A stretch of 64,000 nucleotides of DNA from Fulvivirga sediminis (GTDB lineage Bacteria > Bacteroidota > Bacteroidia > Cytophagales > Cyclobacteriaceae). This document shows positions 62,890-64,000 of the stretch, one piece after another (position 1 is the stretch's first letter; every line of letters starts with the position of its first letter). A program made the position numbers and the translations under genes. The DNA is taken from positions 203,300 to 267,299 of the forward strand of contig NZ_JAESIY010000006.1 of assembly GCF_016757215.1 (NCBI RefSeq), written 5' to 3'. The notes below the pieces were generated by a model. The model was given only the letters and a program-made list of their open reading frames with translations, was not told where the DNA came from and searched no databases.

Positions 62890-63510
62890 CTATTATTTGC
62901 ATTACTTATTACCTTTTCTCTAACCAATTGCGCTGATGATGGTGATCCTGGTCCGGCAGGTGCTGATGGCACTGATGGAGTTGACGGAGTAGATGGAAAA
63001 GATGGTGTTGGCTTTGATGAAATAGCCAAATATGGCGGCTTTATGACATACCTAGATGGCATAAGGCCTGATGATATTGCTTTTAAGGATACCTCTAACT
63101 TCAAATTTGTTCCTATAGAATATCTATCTGACCGTAATATTGTTACAATATCAGGTACAAGGTATTCATTCAATCTTCAACGCTTTATAAGTGCCCCAGA
63201 CGATGTATATCAACAAGCATATTCAGATCTATCTCTAACGGTAGAGAGCGGGGCAACTCCAACTTTTTCTAACTTTTCTATAAGTATTAGCAAGGATATT
63301 GTCACTCCAGACTTTAAGGTGTTTGATATGAGTAATACCTTTTCATCTTCAAACTATACCGATTTAGTGATCGATAACTATAGTTACACACCCAGCACCG
63401 GTAGTTTGAAATTCACATTTTCTTTCAATGTAGCAGGAACAAGCAACGCTACAGATAATGACTTAAGTGTATCTGGAGAGGTAGACGCGATTGTTCTACA
63501 GCAAATGTAA
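62872..63510 (+). CDS. Collagen-like repeat lipoprotein
   Basis: The 212-residue protein has a lipobox FSLTNC (Cys20), then about eight Gly-X-Y triplets (residues 24-47, GDPGPAGADG through DGKDGVG). The remaining 165 residues are beta-rich with no known domain (GFMTYLDGIRPDDIAF, TISGTRYSFNLQRF, GSLKFTFSFNVAGTSNATDNDLSVSGEVDAIVLQ). Bacteroidota often place such short collagen-like stretches just after the lipid anchor, probably as a rigid stalk at the cell surface. A paralogue with the same leader follows. Ligand or role unknown. Confidence 0.8.
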   Translation: MKRISYLLFALLITFSLTNCADDGDPGPAGADGTDGVDGVDGKDGVGFDEIAKYGGFMTYLDGIRPDDIAFKDTSNFKFVPIEYLSDRNIVTISGTRYSFNLQRFISAPDDVYQQAYSDLSLTVESGATPTFSNFSISISKDIVTPDFKVFDMSNTFSSSNYTDLVIDNYSYTPSTGSLKFTFSFNVAGTSNATDNDLSVSGEVDAIVLQQM

Positions 63511-63947
63511 AATAATCAAAATGGCATAGAGTCAGGTCGCTTCAGTAATACGGAGCGGCCTTTTTTATTTAAGAGTTACATTATAATCAATACAATTCTC
63601 AATATAACAACTCTTTATCCCTTCAATATTACACTCTTCCTCTATCTACATTTTAGCGCGCCCATTTTAAATCAGTAATACTAAATCATATTTAGTCAAC
63701 GATTAAACCAAATCTGAAACTCTATAACTTCCCTATCTTATTCATCTCATCCATTGTTAACAATACCCTTGAGTTCTAAAAAAACCAAAGACATCTACAC
63801 ATTTCATAATTCCACTTTAAAATTACACAAATAGAGAGTTAGCCCATTCTCTTCTAATTTATCATCATATAATAACTAATTTGAGTAAAACCTAAAATAC
63901 AGGTCGGTATTATTTTTTCAATTATTAACCAAACGAATTTTATAGCT
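63511..63947. other. Spacer between tandem lipoprotein genes
   Basis: A 437-base spacer: terminator at 63535-63566, then AT-rich sequence without a credible frame, then the second copy of the leader (63871 onward). The middle part is not evidently similar to the spacer before the first copy. Confidence 0.6.
63535..63566 (+). terminator. Terminator after first lipoprotein gene
   Basis: GGTCGCTTC pairs with GGAGCGGCC (two G-U pairs) around an 8-base loop and is followed by six T. Confidence 0.85.
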
Positions 63948-63965
63948 ATGAAAAGAATTAGTTAC
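63871..63965 (+). repeat. Duplicated lipoprotein leader, copy 2
   Basis: Second copy of the 62794-62889 leader, differing by one G-to-A change and one missing C in the noncoding part. Confidence 0.9.
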
Positions 63966-64000
63966 TTATTGTGTGCATTCCTTATTACCATTTCGCTTAT
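63948..64000 (+). CDS. Second lipoprotein paralogue (start only)
   Basis: ATG at 63948 opens MKRISYLLCAFLITISL, against MKRISYLLFALLITFSL in the first copy. Only the signal peptide is inside the window; the lipobox Cys would be next. With the shared leader this indicates a tandem gene family that may continue beyond the edge. Confidence 0.75.
   Translation, partial: MKRISYLLCAFLITISL

Overview
The window looks like a chromosomal segment of a Bacteroidota bacterium, most likely order Cytophagales (for example a Fulvivirga- or Flammeovirga-like marine or soil genus; the genus is only a guess). The reasons are low GC with AT-rich gaps; a chitinase with a C-terminal type IX secretion sorting domain; a SusC/SusD pair; a fused SecDF; a short ATP synthase epsilon gene sitting with beta alone; a Rho with a long N-terminal insertion; and several upstream sites matching the Bacteroidota -7 promoter element TAnnTTTG. 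No tRNA, rRNA, CRISPR array, insertion sequence or phage gene was seen.

Layout. 1-4.7 kb: the 5' part of a threonine aldolase gene (minus) and a large two-catalytic-domain secreted GH18 chitinase. 4.7-8.9 kb: a tight four-gene minus-strand operon encoding a C39-like peptidase, a RimK-like ATP-grasp ligase, a GCS2-like ligase and an N-formylglutamate amidohydrolase-like protein. It looks like a small-molecule or peptide amide-bond pathway of unknown product. 9-11.8 kb: an ECF sigma factor, an RMD1/DUF155 membrane-anchored protein, a PepSY-like secreted protein and an AhpD-like protein. 12.1-14.1 kb: P-II protein and ammonium transporter. 14.2-20.8 kb: SusC, SusD and a secreted fusion of a phospholipase-C/GDPD-like domain with alkaline phosphatase, probably an organophosphate uptake locus. 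21.2-22.7 kb: a STAS-like protein and a PrnB-like member of the indoleamine/tryptophan dioxygenase superfamily.

23-30.5 kb: housekeeping genes (SecDF, uridine kinase, RdgB, FKBP lipoprotein, DHH phosphoesterase, Ndk). 30.5-36.5 kb: kynurenine catabolism, with 3-hydroxyanthranilate dioxygenase, kynureninase and kynurenine monooxygenase on plus (and an Ogt-type DNA repair gene between them), and a divergent aldehyde dehydrogenase and atypical SDR. 36.5-42.8 kb: MltF-like transglycosylase, DUF4286, SiaC-like, SSAT-like acetyltransferase, prolyl oligopeptidase, SerS. 43-48 kb: Rho, serine dehydratase alpha chain, and a upp/antiporter/membrane-protein operon. 48-53.2 kb: M42-like peptidase, then hpt-adk-obgE and grpE-dnaJ. 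53.3-57.8 kb: an exported beta-rich protein, a Nat-type ABC exporter and an orphan histidine kinase. 58-62.4 kb: atpD-atpC and a minus-strand prfC / pseudouridine synthase / small membrane protein operon. The window ends in a tandem pair of lipoprotein genes that share an almost identical 5' leader.

Several starts were moved from the longest possible reading frame to an internal ATG where signal peptide, family start or operon spacing favoured it; three genes (udk, obgE and the ABC ATPase) appear to use GTG or TTG. The parts most worth following are the amidoligase operon, the PrnB-like dioxygenase, the phosphodiesterase-phosphatase SusCD locus, a sigma-54-like promoter with a 15-bp palindrome before grpE, and the duplicated lipoprotein leaders.
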